DNA from: an uncultured Collinsella sp.
GTDB lineage: Bacteria; Actinomycetota; Coriobacteriia; Coriobacteriales; Coriobacteriaceae
NCBI GenBank assembly: GCA_959596495.1
Contig: CAUFXK010000004.1
Span: 1 to 51,427 of the forward strand
Direction of reading: 5' to 3'
Length of the DNA stretch: 51,427 nucleotides
Shown: one piece after another, positions 1 through 8,231 of the stretch
Position numbering within the stretch: the first letter of the stretch is position 1
Layout: every line of letters starts with the position of its first letter
The notes under the pieces: generated by a model
The model's database searches: none
Seen by the model: only the letters and a program-made list of their open reading frames with translations
What the model was told of the DNA's origin: nothing
Program-made: the position numbers and the translations under genes

Positions 1-54
1 AGCATCGGTCTCCAAAACCGAGTGTTGAGGGTTCGAGTCCTTCCTGGCGTGCCA
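1..54 (+). tRNA. tRNA-Trp (CCA anticodon), 3' part
   Basis: Only the 3' two thirds is inside the window. The anticodon arm TCGGT-CTCCAAA-ACCGA gives anticodon CCA, which reads UGG. It is followed by a T arm with TTCGAGT in the loop and the 3' acceptor strand ending in an encoded CCA at 52-54. A tRNA-Trp directly before secE-nusG is a common arrangement in Gram-positive bacteria. Confidence 0.93.
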
Positions 55-63
55 GTCATTATT

Positions 64-94
64 CCGTAAGCTCCCATTTGGGGGCTTACGGTTT
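64..94 (+). terminator. Hairpin between tRNA-Trp and secE
   Basis: CCGTAAGCTCCC (64-75) pairs with GGGGGCTTACGG (80-91), a 12-bp stem with one G-T wobble and a 4-nt loop, followed by only three T. It probably ends or processes the tRNA transcript; with such a short T run some read-through into secE is likely. Confidence 0.65.
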
Positions 95-130
95 ACTCAT
101 GTAAAAGCGCATTGCGCGGAGGTAACCCAA

Positions 131-469
131 ATGGCCAACAAGAAGAACAAGAAGAAGGCACAGCAGCAGGCGCCTGCCAACAAAGCTGCCGCCAACTCCA
201 AGGTTGAGGCCAAGAAGGCCGTTGCCAAGAAGAGCGAGAAGGCTGCGAAGTCTAAGAAGAACGAGAAGCCTGGTTTCTTCGCCCGTACCAAGAAGTATTT
301 CGCTTCGGTGAAGTCCGAGATGAAGCGTGTCACGTGGCCCGACAAGAAGGAGCTCGTGAACTACTCGGTCGTCGTTTGCGCTTCTCTGGTCGTTGTCGGC
401 GTCGTCATCGCTCTGCTCGATGCTGGCTTTGGCGAGGCTCTTGCTCTGTTCTCCGGATTGAGGGGCTAA
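131..469 (+). CDS. secE: Preprotein translocase subunit SecE
   Basis: SecE is the small essential membrane subunit of the SecYEG protein-export channel. This 112-residue protein has a very Lys/Ala-rich soluble N-terminus (residues 1-55), the family hallmark around RVTWPDKKEL (67-75), and one transmembrane helix at about 77-98. The amphipathic segment before the helix and the single-span layout fit the short SecE form of Gram-positive bacteria. GGAGG (118-122) lies 8 nt before the ATG. nusG starts 3 nt after its stop, the classical secE-nusG pair. Confidence 0.95.
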   Translation: MANKKNKKKAQQQAPANKAAANSKVEAKKAVAKKSEKAAKSKKNEKPGFFARTKKYFASVKSEMKRVTWPDKKELVNYSVVVCASLVVVGVVIALLDAGFGEALALFSGLRG

Positions 470-472
470 ACC

Positions 473-1009
473 ATGTCTAAGCGTTGGTACGTCGTTCACA
501 CTTACTCTGGATACGAGAACCGTGTTAAGTCCGATCTCGAGCATCGCATCGAGACCATGGGCATGCAGGACCGTATCTTTGATATCGAGATTCCTATGGA
601 GCGCGTCACCGAGATCAAAGAGGGTGGCAAGCGCGAGACCAAGGATTCTAAGATCTTCCCGGGTTATGTCCTGGTTCGCATGGAGATGGATGACGATGCC
701 TGGACGTGTGTTCGTAACACGCCCGGTGTCACCGGTTTCCTGGGCGGCAACGGCAAGCCCGCTCCGCTTTCCCGCGACGAGTACAATAAGATGACTCGTC
801 GTCCCGGTAAGGGCGATTCGCCCAAGCGTACGTCGGTTGATATTGAGGTCGGCACGTCCGTCCGCGTTACCGATGGCCCGCTTACCGACTTTGATGGCAA
901 GGTCTCCGAGGTTAACACCGAGGCAGGCAAGCTCAAGGTCACGCTGATGATCTTTGGCCGCGAGACGCCGGTCGAGCTCGACTTTAACCAGGTCGCTGTC
1001 ATCGCTTAA
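473..1009 (+). CDS. nusG: Transcription termination/antitermination factor NusG
   Basis: NusG binds RNA polymerase through its N-terminal domain and contacts Rho or ribosomal S10 through its KOW domain. The 178-residue protein begins MSKRWYVVHTYSGYE, the start of the NGN domain (about 4-105). FPGYV lies at 62-66 and the C-terminal KOW domain at 127-178 (VRVTDGPLTDFDGKV). Length is close to the E. coli protein. Its partners RpoB, RpoC and S10 are encoded in the same window. Confidence 0.97.
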   Translation: MSKRWYVVHTYSGYENRVKSDLEHRIETMGMQDRIFDIEIPMERVTEIKEGGKRETKDSKIFPGYVLVRMEMDDDAWTCVRNTPGVTGFLGGNGKPAPLSRDEYNKMTRRPGKGDSPKRTSVDIEVGTSVRVTDGPLTDFDGKVSEVNTEAGKLKVTLMIFGRETPVELDFNQVAVIA

Positions 1010-1131
1010 GTTTTGTCCGTTCGCGCGAGCGTGCTTCTTCTGTGACTGCTCATCTCGGGAGTGCTTCTAACACGTGCGTGCTTACGATATAGCAAGTACT
1101 ACTTCACACTCGTGATTTGAAAGGAATGACC

Positions 1132-1560
1132 ATGGCTGAGAAGAAGGTTGCCAACGTCATTAAGCTCCAGATTCCTGCTGGTGCAGCTAACCCCGCTCCT
1201 CCCGTCGGCCCCGCCCTGGGCGCTGCTGGCGTGAACATCATGCAGTTCTGCCAGGCCTTTAACGCCGAGACGCAGGACAAGAAGGGCGACATCATCCCCG
1301 TTGAGATTTCTGTCTACGAGGATAAGTCCTTCTCCTTCATCACCAAGACCCCGCCGGCGGCTCACCTCATCAAGAAGGAGCTGAACCTCAAGTCTGGTTC
1401 CGCTAAGCCCCAGGCCGACAAGGTTGGCCAGCTCTCCCAGGAGCAGCTCACCAAGATCGCCGAGATCAAGATGCCGGACCTCAATGCCAACGACATTGAC
1501 GCCGCCAAGAAGATCATCGCCGGTACCGCCCGTTCCATGGGCGTCACCATCGCTGAGTAG
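1132..1560 (+). CDS. rplK: 50S ribosomal protein L11
   Basis: L11 forms the GTPase-associated centre with 23S rRNA and the L10-L12 stalk. At 142 residues it has the standard length, with the N-terminal KLQIPAGAANPAPPVGPALG segment (proline-rich, thiostrepton-binding side) and the C-terminal rRNA-binding domain with GTARSMGV near the end. In-frame TTG and ATG codons occur at 1117 and 1126, but AAGGA at 1121-1125 sits 6 nt before the ATG at 1132 and overlaps or touches the other two, so 1132 is chosen. Confidence 0.97.
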   Translation: MAEKKVANVIKLQIPAGAANPAPPVGPALGAAGVNIMQFCQAFNAETQDKKGDIIPVEISVYEDKSFSFITKTPPAAHLIKKELNLKSGSAKPQADKVGQLSQEQLTKIAEIKMPDLNANDIDAAKKIIAGTARSMGVTIAE

Positions 1561-1578
1561 CGATTTCTTTAGGTAATG

Positions 1579-1604
1579 ACGGGTGCTCCAACCGGGGCGC
1601 CCGT
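1579..1604 (+). other. Hairpin in the rplK-rplA spacer
   Basis: ACGGGTGCTCC (1579-1589) can pair with GGGGCGCCCGT (1594-1604) over 11 bp with two G-T wobbles. No T run follows, so this is not a normal terminator. It could be part of the mRNA site by which L1 or L11 controls the operon; that is inference. Confidence 0.4.
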
Positions 1605-1677
1605 TAAATGTGTGCAATAGGGCACACGATACGATGTGGGAGGGCTCACGCCCGTTTAACCACAGGAGGTAATGCAC

Positions 1678-2385
1678 ATGGCTAAGCATGGTAAGAGCTA
1701 TAACGCCGCTGCCGAGAAGATCGACCGCGCCACGCTCTACACCCCCCTTCAGGCTGCCAAGCTCATCAAGGAGCTCGACACCGCCAAGTTCGACGAGACC
1801 GTCGAGGCCCACTTCCGTCTGGGCGTCGATACTCGTAAGGCTGACCAGAACATTCGTGGTTCCATCTCCCTGCCCCACGGCACCGGCAAGACCATTCGTG
1901 TTGCCGTCTTCGCCGAGGGCGAGAAGGCTCGCGAGGCCGAGGCTGCCGGCGCCGACATCATCGGTTCCGACGAGCTCGTCGCCCAGATTCAGAAGGGCGA
2001 GATCAACTTCGACGCCGCTATCGCTACGCCGAACATGATGGCCAAGGTTGGCCGCATCGGTAAGATCCTTGGTCCCCGTGGCCTCATGCCGAACCCCAAG
2101 CTCGGCACCGTGACCATGGACGTCGCCAAGATGGTCTCCGAGCTCAAGGCCGGCCGCGTTGAGTATCGCGCCGACCGCTACGGCATCTGCCACGTGCCCC
2201 TGGGCAAGAAGTCCTTCTCCGAGCAGCAGCTCGTCGAGAACTACGCCGCCCTGTACACCGAGATCCTGCGCGTCAAGCCCTCTTCTGCTAAGGGCAAGTA
2301 CGTCAAGTCTATCTCCGTGTCTTCCACCATGGGCCCTGGCGTCAAGGTCGATCCCGCTATCCAGCGTGACTTCCTGGCTGAGTAA
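1678..2385 (+). CDS. rplA: 50S ribosomal protein L1
   Basis: L1 forms the mobile stalk near the E site and is the translational repressor of the L11-L1 operon in many bacteria. The 235-residue protein starts MAKHGKSYN and contains the conserved KILGPRGLMPNPKLGTVT segment in the rRNA-binding domain. AGGAGGT (1664-1670) is 7 nt from the ATG at 1678; an ATG at 1672 is only 1 nt away and was rejected. It ends the secE-nusG-rplK-rplA block. Confidence 0.97.
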   Translation: MAKHGKSYNAAAEKIDRATLYTPLQAAKLIKELDTAKFDETVEAHFRLGVDTRKADQNIRGSISLPHGTGKTIRVAVFAEGEKAREAEAAGADIIGSDELVAQIQKGEINFDAAIATPNMMAKVGRIGKILGPRGLMPNPKLGTVTMDVAKMVSELKAGRVEYRADRYGICHVPLGKKSFSEQQLVENYAALYTEILRVKPSSAKGKYVKSISVSSTMGPGVKVDPAIQRDFLAE

Positions 2386-2421
2386 CTTTTAGTTACTGCC
2401 TGAGCAAAGCAAGCATTGCTA

Positions 2422-2460
2422 AAGAAACCCGGTTCTGTCTCGTGCAGGACCGGGTTTCTT
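2422..2460 (+). terminator. Terminator after rplA
   Basis: AAGAAACCCGGTTCTG (2422-2437) pairs with CAGGACCGGGTTTCTT (2445-2460), a 16-bp stem with one wobble. The A-rich/T-rich outer ends suit termination from either side, so it may serve both rplA and the converging phosphoesterase gene. Confidence 0.8.
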
Positions 2461-2473
2461 GCTATCGCGTCAA

Positions 2474-2512
2474 AACTGCCTCAAAGGGGGCAGTGACCCC
2501 TTTGAGGTAGTT
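2474..2512 (-). terminator. Terminator hairpin overlapping a stop codon
   Basis: AACTGCCTCAAAGGGG (2474-2489) and CCCCTTTGAGGTAGTT (2497-2512) form a 16-bp stem around a 7-nt loop. Read on the minus strand it ends in GGCAGTTTTG and overlaps the TAA of the phosphoesterase gene. Its centre (AAAGGGG, 7 nt, CCCCTTT) resembles the hairpins at 5190 and 8184, so it belongs to the same terminator-like family with changed arms. Confidence 0.65.
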
Positions 2513-3221
2513 ACCAGGGTGTTCTGGCGGTTGAGGACTCGATGGCCTCGTGGCGCTTGAGCTCGCGGCGCATGGTTTGTGAGTTGAGCCAGGCTGCCTG
2601 CCAGCCACGGATGGGGTAGCGCGTCTGGTCGAGCTCAAACTGCGTATATCCGCTGGCGTTGATGATCATTGCCCCGCATGCATGTTGACGCTCACGCTGA
2701 AAGTCGCGACCATAGCATTGGTGCACATGCCCGTGCACCATGTAGTCGGGATTCCAGGATTCGAGCGCTGTGTTAAAGCATTCAAATCCTCGATGTGGCA
2801 GATCATCCAGATCGCCCATGCCGGCGGCGGGCGCATGGGTCAGCAGGATGTCGCAGCCGCCGACCATCCTCACTTTGCGTGACAGCTTGCGCACGCGCTT
2901 GGCCATCTCGCGCTCGGTGTACATGTTGGCGCCATCTCGGTAGCGCATGGAGCCGCCAAGCCCCGCAATGCGGACGCCGCGATACACGTAAACGGAGTCT
3001 TCGACACAGATACAGCCGCCTGGTGCATGACGCGCGTAGCGGTCATCGTGATTGCCGCGAACGTAGATGAGCGGTTTGTTGATGACGGTGACCAAGAACT
3101 CAAGATAATCCGGGTCCAGATCGCCAGCGGACAAAATCAGGTCGACACCCTCAAAGCGTTCCTTGCGAAAGCACTCCCATAGGCATCGTTCTTCGGTATC
3201 GGCTATGGCAAGGATTTTCAT
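2511..3221 (-). CDS. Calcineurin-like metallophosphoesterase
   Basis: A 236-residue soluble enzyme of the metallophosphoesterase superfamily, which hydrolyses phosphomono- or diesters with two metal ions. Motifs in order: D8 (in IADTEE), GD (33-34), GNHDD (56-60), H129 (LLTHAP) and GHVH (164-167). The first motif is normally D-x-H; here the third position is Glu10, which may change metal use. The ATG overlaps the stop of the upstream gene by 4 bp (ATGA), so the two are translationally coupled. Substrate unknown; YfcE/MJ0936-like enzymes are the nearest general type. Confidence 0.85.
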   Translation of the reverse strand: MKILAIADTEERCLWECFRKERFEGVDLILSAGDLDPDYLEFLVTVINKPLIYVRGNHDDRYARHAPGGCICVEDSVYVYRGVRIAGLGGSMRYRDGANMYTEREMAKRVRKLSRKVRMVGGCDILLTHAPAAGMGDLDDLPHRGFECFNTALESWNPDYMVHGHVHQCYGRDFQRERQHACGAMIINASGYTQFELDQTRYPIRGWQAAWLNSQTMRRELKRHEAIESSTARTPW

Positions 3222-5134
3222 AGGGCGTGGACCTTCGGCTCATCGTTGGGCTGCGGAATGGTGCCCACCACGTTGTCGGCCAACCAGTCCATCTCGACGA
3301 TTTGAGTGCTCGGCAGTGGGGGAAAGCCCTCGATCTGCACCACGCCGTCTTGGCTATGGAGCTCGCCGCCAAATGGATTGATGGAGCCCTCGACAATGCC
3401 ATTGCGCAGTAGCTGAACGAGCTTGCGCGTCTGATAGGGCAGGCCTGGAGCGTAGCGAATATCGATAACGCCCGAACTCATGCCATACCAGTAGTTGACG
3501 GCGCGAACCTGGCTGTCGTCACTGGTCTCATCCCAGGTGCCATGCAGCAGGCTTCGCACGATAAGCTCGTAGTAACGGCCCCAGTTCCATACCGGCATGG
3601 CAATGCCGGCAACCTTGCCATCGACCAAGCGGTGGAGTCCGTAGGCCGTGGGGTCTTCGAGCGGCTTTGACATGTCGGCGCCGGACATGACGCTTACGCC
3701 TTCGCGGCACATGGCCTCGGCAAGGCCACCGGCGGGCACATCGCCCCAGGTCAGGATAATTTGCGCACGGGGATCGAGTAGCGAGGCTCCAATCGCAAAG
3801 GCGTTGATCTCGCTGAGTGCGCCCGAGGCGAAGACCGACGCGTGGTAACCGATGCGGTGGTTGTCCGCCATGCTGGCGGCAAGGGCGCCCAGGAGGAACT
3901 TGGCCTCGTACATCTTGCCAAAGTACGAACGGACGCTTTGGTGGGGAAGGCCGATAGAGCAGTTGAGGAACCGAACCTGGGGATACTCAACGGCAGCCCT
4001 GAGCGTGTATTCCATCAGGCGGTGCGAGGTCGAGAAGATGACGCTGTCTCCATGTTTGACAGCCGTTTCCACGGCGGCGTAGAACACGTCCGGATCGTGG
4101 CAGTCCTCGAACGCCTCGGTGCGCACGATACCGCCAAAGTGCTCATCGAGATACTGACGCCCTTGGTCGTGCAGGCTGTCCCAGCTCGACGTCGCACAGG
4201 GGAACTCATGGATAAAGGCGATGCGCAGGGGATTGGCCGCCGAATAGACGGTCTTGCCCATAAAGAAGTTGAGCACGCCGGAGGTGGACTTGGCGGGCGA
4301 CTCTTCCTCATCGACGCTCGGTGCTTCGACAAGATCGACCTTGTCCTCGTTATTCTTGCCGGCAATGACCAGCTCACGCCAAATCTTACACAGGCGGTTT
4401 ACGACGATATCCGTCGGCGTATCCAGCAGGCGGTCCTGGTTGTACACATTGAGGTAGACGAGCATGGCGTCTGCGGGCGTAATGTCCAGGTGGTCGCCGC
4501 CCGCGCGAAAGTAGGCGCGCTTAAAGAGTAGGAAGGTGTGGCGCAGGTAGTCGACCTTTTTCTGCGGCCATTTTTCGATAAGGTCCTGACCGAGCATCTT
4601 GGCGAGCGTCTCGTAGCTTCCCTCGCGCGAGAACTCGATCTCGTATAGGGGGCAGACGCGCCAAAACGCGCAGAACTCACCGTACAGGCGGCTTTCGACG
4701 GAATCCCACGTGCCGGGGTAGAGACGGGTGACCTTGGCCGAAACCGTCGGGGCGTCCAGGAATTTGAGGACACTGACGCGCTTGTTGCCCTCTTGGACGT
4801 AAAACCGATGCATGAACTCGGTGACGATGACGGGATCGCGATAGCCCTCGGTCACCTGGATGTCGTAGAGGTTGGACCACTTGCGGGCGAACTCCGTGCT
4901 AAACGGCAGCAAGGGCATAAAGTTGCATGAAAAGGCCGACTGACGGCCCTTGGTAACCGTGCCGACGACCATTTCGAGCGGAATGTCTCTCAGGCCGACA
5001 TTCTCTCGCTGGCCCAAGGGGAGCTGGGCAACCAAGCTATCGAGGTCCGTAAGGTACGGATGCTCGCTTTGACTAATGGCGCGTCGACGTCCTTGCTCGC
5101 CGCGCTTGCGTGCTTGACGATAGGCCTCTTCCAT
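3218..5134 (-). CDS. ParB-like / BMP-family fusion protein
   Basis: A 638-residue protein without signal peptide, lipobox or membrane segment. Residues about 46-140 resemble a ParB/sulfiredoxin-like domain (DPVIVTEFMHRFYVQEGNKR at 100-119). A helical linker follows. From about 302 to 620 it matches the BMP/PnrA nucleoside-binding fold, which normally is a secreted lipoprotein (GLPHQSVRSYFGKMYEAKF; later HASVFASGALSEINAFAIGA). A cytoplasmic ligand-binding domain fused to a ParB-like module suggests an intracellular sensor; function is not established. It is the first gene of a coupled pair with the phosphoesterase. Confidence 0.75.
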   Translation of the reverse strand: MEEAYRQARKRGEQGRRRAISQSEHPYLTDLDSLVAQLPLGQRENVGLRDIPLEMVVGTVTKGRQSAFSCNFMPLLPFSTEFARKWSNLYDIQVTEGYRDPVIVTEFMHRFYVQEGNKRVSVLKFLDAPTVSAKVTRLYPGTWDSVESRLYGEFCAFWRVCPLYEIEFSREGSYETLAKMLGQDLIEKWPQKKVDYLRHTFLLFKRAYFRAGGDHLDITPADAMLVYLNVYNQDRLLDTPTDIVVNRLCKIWRELVIAGKNNEDKVDLVEAPSVDEEESPAKSTSGVLNFFMGKTVYSAANPLRIAFIHEFPCATSSWDSLHDQGRQYLDEHFGGIVRTEAFEDCHDPDVFYAAVETAVKHGDSVIFSTSHRLMEYTLRAAVEYPQVRFLNCSIGLPHQSVRSYFGKMYEAKFLLGALAASMADNHRIGYHASVFASGALSEINAFAIGASLLDPRAQIILTWGDVPAGGLAEAMCREGVSVMSGADMSKPLEDPTAYGLHRLVDGKVAGIAMPVWNWGRYYELIVRSLLHGTWDETSDDSQVRAVNYWYGMSSGVIDIRYAPGLPYQTRKLVQLLRNGIVEGSINPFGGELHSQDGVVQIEGFPPLPSTQIVEMDWLADNVVGTIPQPNDEPKVHAL

Positions 5135-5189
5135 AGTTTTGCTCCCTTAGTCGTTTAAACAACTATATGAACCATGGTACCACGAATGA

Positions 5190-5228
5190 AAACCACCACA
5201 AAGGTGCCTGTCCCCTTTGTGGTGGTTT
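5190..5228 (-). repeat. 39-bp palindromic terminator-like repeat, copy 1
   Basis: AAACCACCACAAAGG (5190-5204) and CCTTTGTGGTGGTTT (5214-5228) form a perfect 15-bp stem with a 9-nt loop. The whole 39 bp is repeated identically at 8184-8222. On the minus strand the stem ends in a T run and overlaps the TAA of the mscS-type gene, so it probably acts as its terminator. Confidence 0.85.
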
Positions 5229-5994
5229 AGGCGATGATGGGGGCGATGGCGCGAATGCAGGCGTCGGCCGCCGTGAAAGTGGTGCTGTCGTCGCTGACGA
5301 TAAAGATGATCTTGCCCTTAATGCCAAAGTCGCCGATCTCGCTAAAGAGCACGTAGGGCTCCTTGTCAAAGCTCGAGATGGGAAGCACGGCGGCCTTGGT
5401 GGCGCTGGTCAGCTCGTCTGCCAGCGCGTCGAGCGAGGCCCACTTGGATGTGTCCTTTACGGCAACGGGCACAGCCACACGCCCAAAGGGCATGAGATGC
5501 ACGAGCGTGTTCTTGGAGATATTTGAGTTGGGGACGATGATGGTCTGCCCGCAGGCGTCCTCGATGGTCGTATGACGCCAGGTGATGTCCTGGACCACGC
5601 CCGACACGCCACCGACTTCGATATTGTCGCCGGGCTTGATGATGCCCATAAAGGTTACCTGCATGCCGCCGATAAGGTTTGAGAGCGTGTCCTGAAAGCC
5701 GAGCGAGATGGCGATGCCGCCGACGCCAAGAGCGGCGACGAGGGCGTTTGCGTTAATGCCAAAGCAGTTGTCGAGGATAAAGCTGCCGCCGATCATCCAG
5801 ATGACGGCGCGCGCAATGTTGATGAAGATACTCGATGCCGGAAGCGGGTTGTCGTCGCGGTTGAGCAGGTGGCGCAGGGTCTTGGATACGACCTTGGTGG
5901 CGATGGCGGTGCCTATTACCAAGATGCCGGCCCAGATGATGTTGTGGACCCACCGTTGTTCAAAGAAATGAAGAATCGGTTCAAACAATTCCAT
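5227..5994 (-). CDS. Small-conductance mechanosensitive channel, MscS family
   Basis: MscS channels open under membrane tension and release solutes during osmotic downshock. The 255-residue protein has two N-terminal membrane helices (about 17-37 and 55-77) and a Gly/Ala-rich pore helix (about 83-110, ALVAALGVGGIAISLGFQ). The beta domain follows, with PGDNIEVGG (121-129) and VPNSNIS (154-160), and then an alpha/beta C-terminal domain. It is slightly shorter than E. coli MscS (286). A long minus-strand spacer separates it from the preceding nucleotidase gene. Confidence 0.9.
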   Translation of the reverse strand: MELFEPILHFFEQRWVHNIIWAGILVIGTAIATKVVSKTLRHLLNRDDNPLPASSIFINIARAVIWMIGGSFILDNCFGINANALVAALGVGGIAISLGFQDTLSNLIGGMQVTFMGIIKPGDNIEVGGVSGVVQDITWRHTTIEDACGQTIIVPNSNISKNTLVHLMPFGRVAVPVAVKDTSKWASLDALADELTSATKAAVLPISSFDKEPYVLFSEIGDFGIKGKIIFIVSDDSTTFTAADACIRAIAPIIA

Positions 5995-6037
5995 GTTGGG
6001 AAAACCTCCTCATGATCGTCCAACCATGATACCCACC

Positions 6038-6071
6038 AAAAGCCCGTCCGATCACATTCGGACGGGCTTTT
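6038..6071. terminator. Bidirectional-looking terminator
   Basis: AAAAGCCCGTCCGA (6038-6051) pairs perfectly with TCGGACGGGCTTTT (6058-6071), giving a 14-bp stem, a 6-nt loop, A4 on one side and T4 on the other. It lies downstream of the minus-strand nucleotidase gene. Confidence 0.85.
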
Positions 6072-6122
6072 GCGCTCGATATAAGGTTTGTACGGCGGGG
6101 CTGCAAGGCCCGGCGGTGTAGC

Positions 6123-8159
6123 TTAGCGGCGGCGCTTCCAGATAATGCCGAGAACGATGATGACGATGCCGCCGATAAGGCATGCGCCGACCACGGTCGG
6201 CGTACGGTCTCCCGTTGCGGCAAGCTTACCGGCCGTCTTCTTGGTGGTGATCTGCGTGGTCGTCGTGCCGGGTTTGGGTGAGGGCTCAGGCGTTGGGGTC
6301 GGATGGGGTGCGGGGCTCTCAGCGGAGCTAAAGCTGATGGTGCCCGCGAGCGAGGCCACCTTGTGCTCCCAGTCGTCCTGCCCGATCAATGCCCTCAGCG
6401 CTGCCTCGCACGTACCCCACTCGGTGAGCTTCTTGGCGTTTGCGAAGGTGGGGAAGTCGGTCGTGTTGGTGATGATGTAGTTGTTGGTGGCGACGGTATA
6501 GGTCTTGGCGGGGTCGAGCGTGCTGCCGTCTTTGGTGAGCGTGGCACTCACGATGCGCTTGCCTTCAGACTGCGTCCAGTCGATTGTTACGTTGATGCCG
6601 CCAAAGGAAAGAACGCTGCCGGAGTCGTCGGGCCACTTGTACATGTCTTGGGCTTCCTGCTCGGTGTGGCCGGCTGCGACGTAGGCTTGTTGAAGTTCGT
6701 AGCTGTCATTGCATTTGTCGCTAATTTCCAACGAGTGCTCAAGCGCTGCGAGGAAGTCCGCGCCGGTCATGGTCCAGGTCTCCAAGGTGTTGCCGTAGGG
6801 CGAGATGGCGATGACGTCGCCGGCGGTCACGTTTCCCGCCGCGATGCCGCCGCGGATGCCGCCAGCGTTCTCAATAGCAAGGTCCGCGCTCGTCAGGCCA
6901 GGGTCCGCGCCCGTCAGGGAAAGATAGGAGCCGCAAATCACGTGGCCGATGGTCTGGGCCTTGGTGGTATCGCCTTCCTTGCTGGGGCGCAGATCGGTGG
7001 TGCGCACCATCTCCCAGCCATGCGTACCCGCGGCGTCCTCGCCGTAGAAATAGTTGGTGGAGGATGTGCCGAGCACCTTGTTCGATTCGCTTTCAAAGGC
7101 ATCGTCGAGTGGCTTGATTTTGTTGTTGCGAACCTCGTCAAGGATGTTCTGGTTGTTAGAGTCTGCCAAAAGGTCGTCGACGTCCTTGGCGGTGTAGAGC
7201 TTCTCGTCGCTGTCGCCTGCGGAGACCGTCACCATGTCGTCGTTGGTGGTTTCGGTACCCCTGGTGTCGTACTCATAGGGAATGGAAAGCAGACCAACCT
7301 CGGCAAAGGCGCTGCCTGCCTCGACGACGCGGACCGGCTTGCCGTCGGCCCCCGTCACGTTTTCGTCTAAGTTGATGTGCTCGTGGCCCGCGACCAGTGT
7401 ATCGACCCCAACGAGCTTTGCGGCAAAGGTCTTGGCGTTGAGCGTGTGCGCGATGCAGACGATAACGTTGCAGCCCTCATCCTCGCGCAGTCGCTTGGCC
7501 TCGGCATTGATGGCGTCCGCCGCACCCGAGAACGACGTGCCCGCGACCAGGTCCGCGCGTAGCGAGGAGCCCAGCGACTCATCCATGGCTCCGACGACGC
7601 CGACCTTAATCTTGTAGTTAAACGTGGGGCTGCCCTCGCCGTCCTTCCAAGTGCGATTGAGCGTCTTGGTGATGCTCGAGCTCCATACGCCGTTCGAGGA
7701 CGTTGCATTCGCGCAGAGCATGGCGAAAGGTGTACTGGTGGCACCATTGCCGGCCATCGTGCGAAGCTTGTCCGCGCCGTAGCTCCAGTCATGGTTGCCC
7801 GGTGTGGTCGCGTCGTAGCCGTTTGCGTAGAAGGTGTTCATGAGTTCGGCGATGCTCTTGCCCTCGCTCATGGTGGCAAAGGACTGCCCGTGGAAGGTGT
7901 CGCCTGCATCGAGCAGAAAGTCGGGGGCGTTGCTTTGAGCGCTATAGAGAACCGCCAGCCCGTCAAAGCCAATGGTGCCCGTGCCCTTGCTTGCGTTGTA
8001 GCTGTACTTGTAGCTGCCGTGGATGTCGTTGGTGTGCATGACGGTTACGGCGCCGTCAATAGCGGCGGGCAGGTTCCCCGCGAAAGCGAGGCTTGGGATG
8101 CCTGTGAGCGCGCCGGCAAACAACGCGGCAGCTAACGCAAGGCGGGGGAGTCTTTTCAT
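6123..8159 (-). CDS. Cell-wall-anchored 5'-nucleotidase / metallophosphatase
   Basis: A surface enzyme predicted to release phosphate from nucleotides outside the cell. The 678-residue protein has an N-terminal signal peptide (KRLPRL then hydrophobic to about 27). The metallophosphoesterase domain has HTNDIHG (42-48), GNHDWSYG and GHEH, and the 5'-nucleotidase C-terminal domain follows (NAGGIRGG, ISPYGNTLETWTMTG). A Pro/Thr spacer leads to a sorting signal LAATG (646-650), a hydrophobic helix and KRRR. The ATG at 8159 follows AAGGAG; longer in-frame starts would precede the signal peptide. LAxTG is the motif of class E sortases. Confidence 0.9.
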   Translation of the reverse strand: MKRLPRLALAAALFAGALTGIPSLAFAGNLPAAIDGAVTVMHTNDIHGSYKYSYNASKGTGTIGFDGLAVLYSAQSNAPDFLLDAGDTFHGQSFATMSEGKSIAELMNTFYANGYDATTPGNHDWSYGADKLRTMAGNGATSTPFAMLCANATSSNGVWSSSITKTLNRTWKDGEGSPTFNYKIKVGVVGAMDESLGSSLRADLVAGTSFSGAADAINAEAKRLREDEGCNVIVCIAHTLNAKTFAAKLVGVDTLVAGHEHINLDENVTGADGKPVRVVEAGSAFAEVGLLSIPYEYDTRGTETTNDDMVTVSAGDSDEKLYTAKDVDDLLADSNNQNILDEVRNNKIKPLDDAFESESNKVLGTSSTNYFYGEDAAGTHGWEMVRTTDLRPSKEGDTTKAQTIGHVICGSYLSLTGADPGLTSADLAIENAGGIRGGIAAGNVTAGDVIAISPYGNTLETWTMTGADFLAALEHSLEISDKCNDSYELQQAYVAAGHTEQEAQDMYKWPDDSGSVLSFGGINVTIDWTQSEGKRIVSATLTKDGSTLDPAKTYTVATNNYIITNTTDFPTFANAKKLTEWGTCEAALRALIGQDDWEHKVASLAGTISFSSAESPAPHPTPTPEPSPKPGTTTTQITTKKTAGKLAATGDRTPTVVGACLIGGIVIIVLGIIWKRRR

Positions 8160-8183
8160 GGCTGTCTCCTTACTCTTTAATAA

Positions 8184-8223
8184 AAACCACCACAAAGGTG
8201 CCTGTCCCCTTTGTGGTGGTTTT
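8184..8223 (-). repeat. 39-bp palindromic terminator-like repeat, copy 2
   Basis: Same 39 bp as 5190-5228, with AAACCACCACAAAGG (8184-8198) and CCTTTGTGGTGGTTT (8209-8223). On the minus strand it follows the ABC ATPase gene and precedes the nucleotidase start, so it would end the ABC operon. Confidence 0.85.
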
Positions 8224-8231
8224 CTAGGTCG

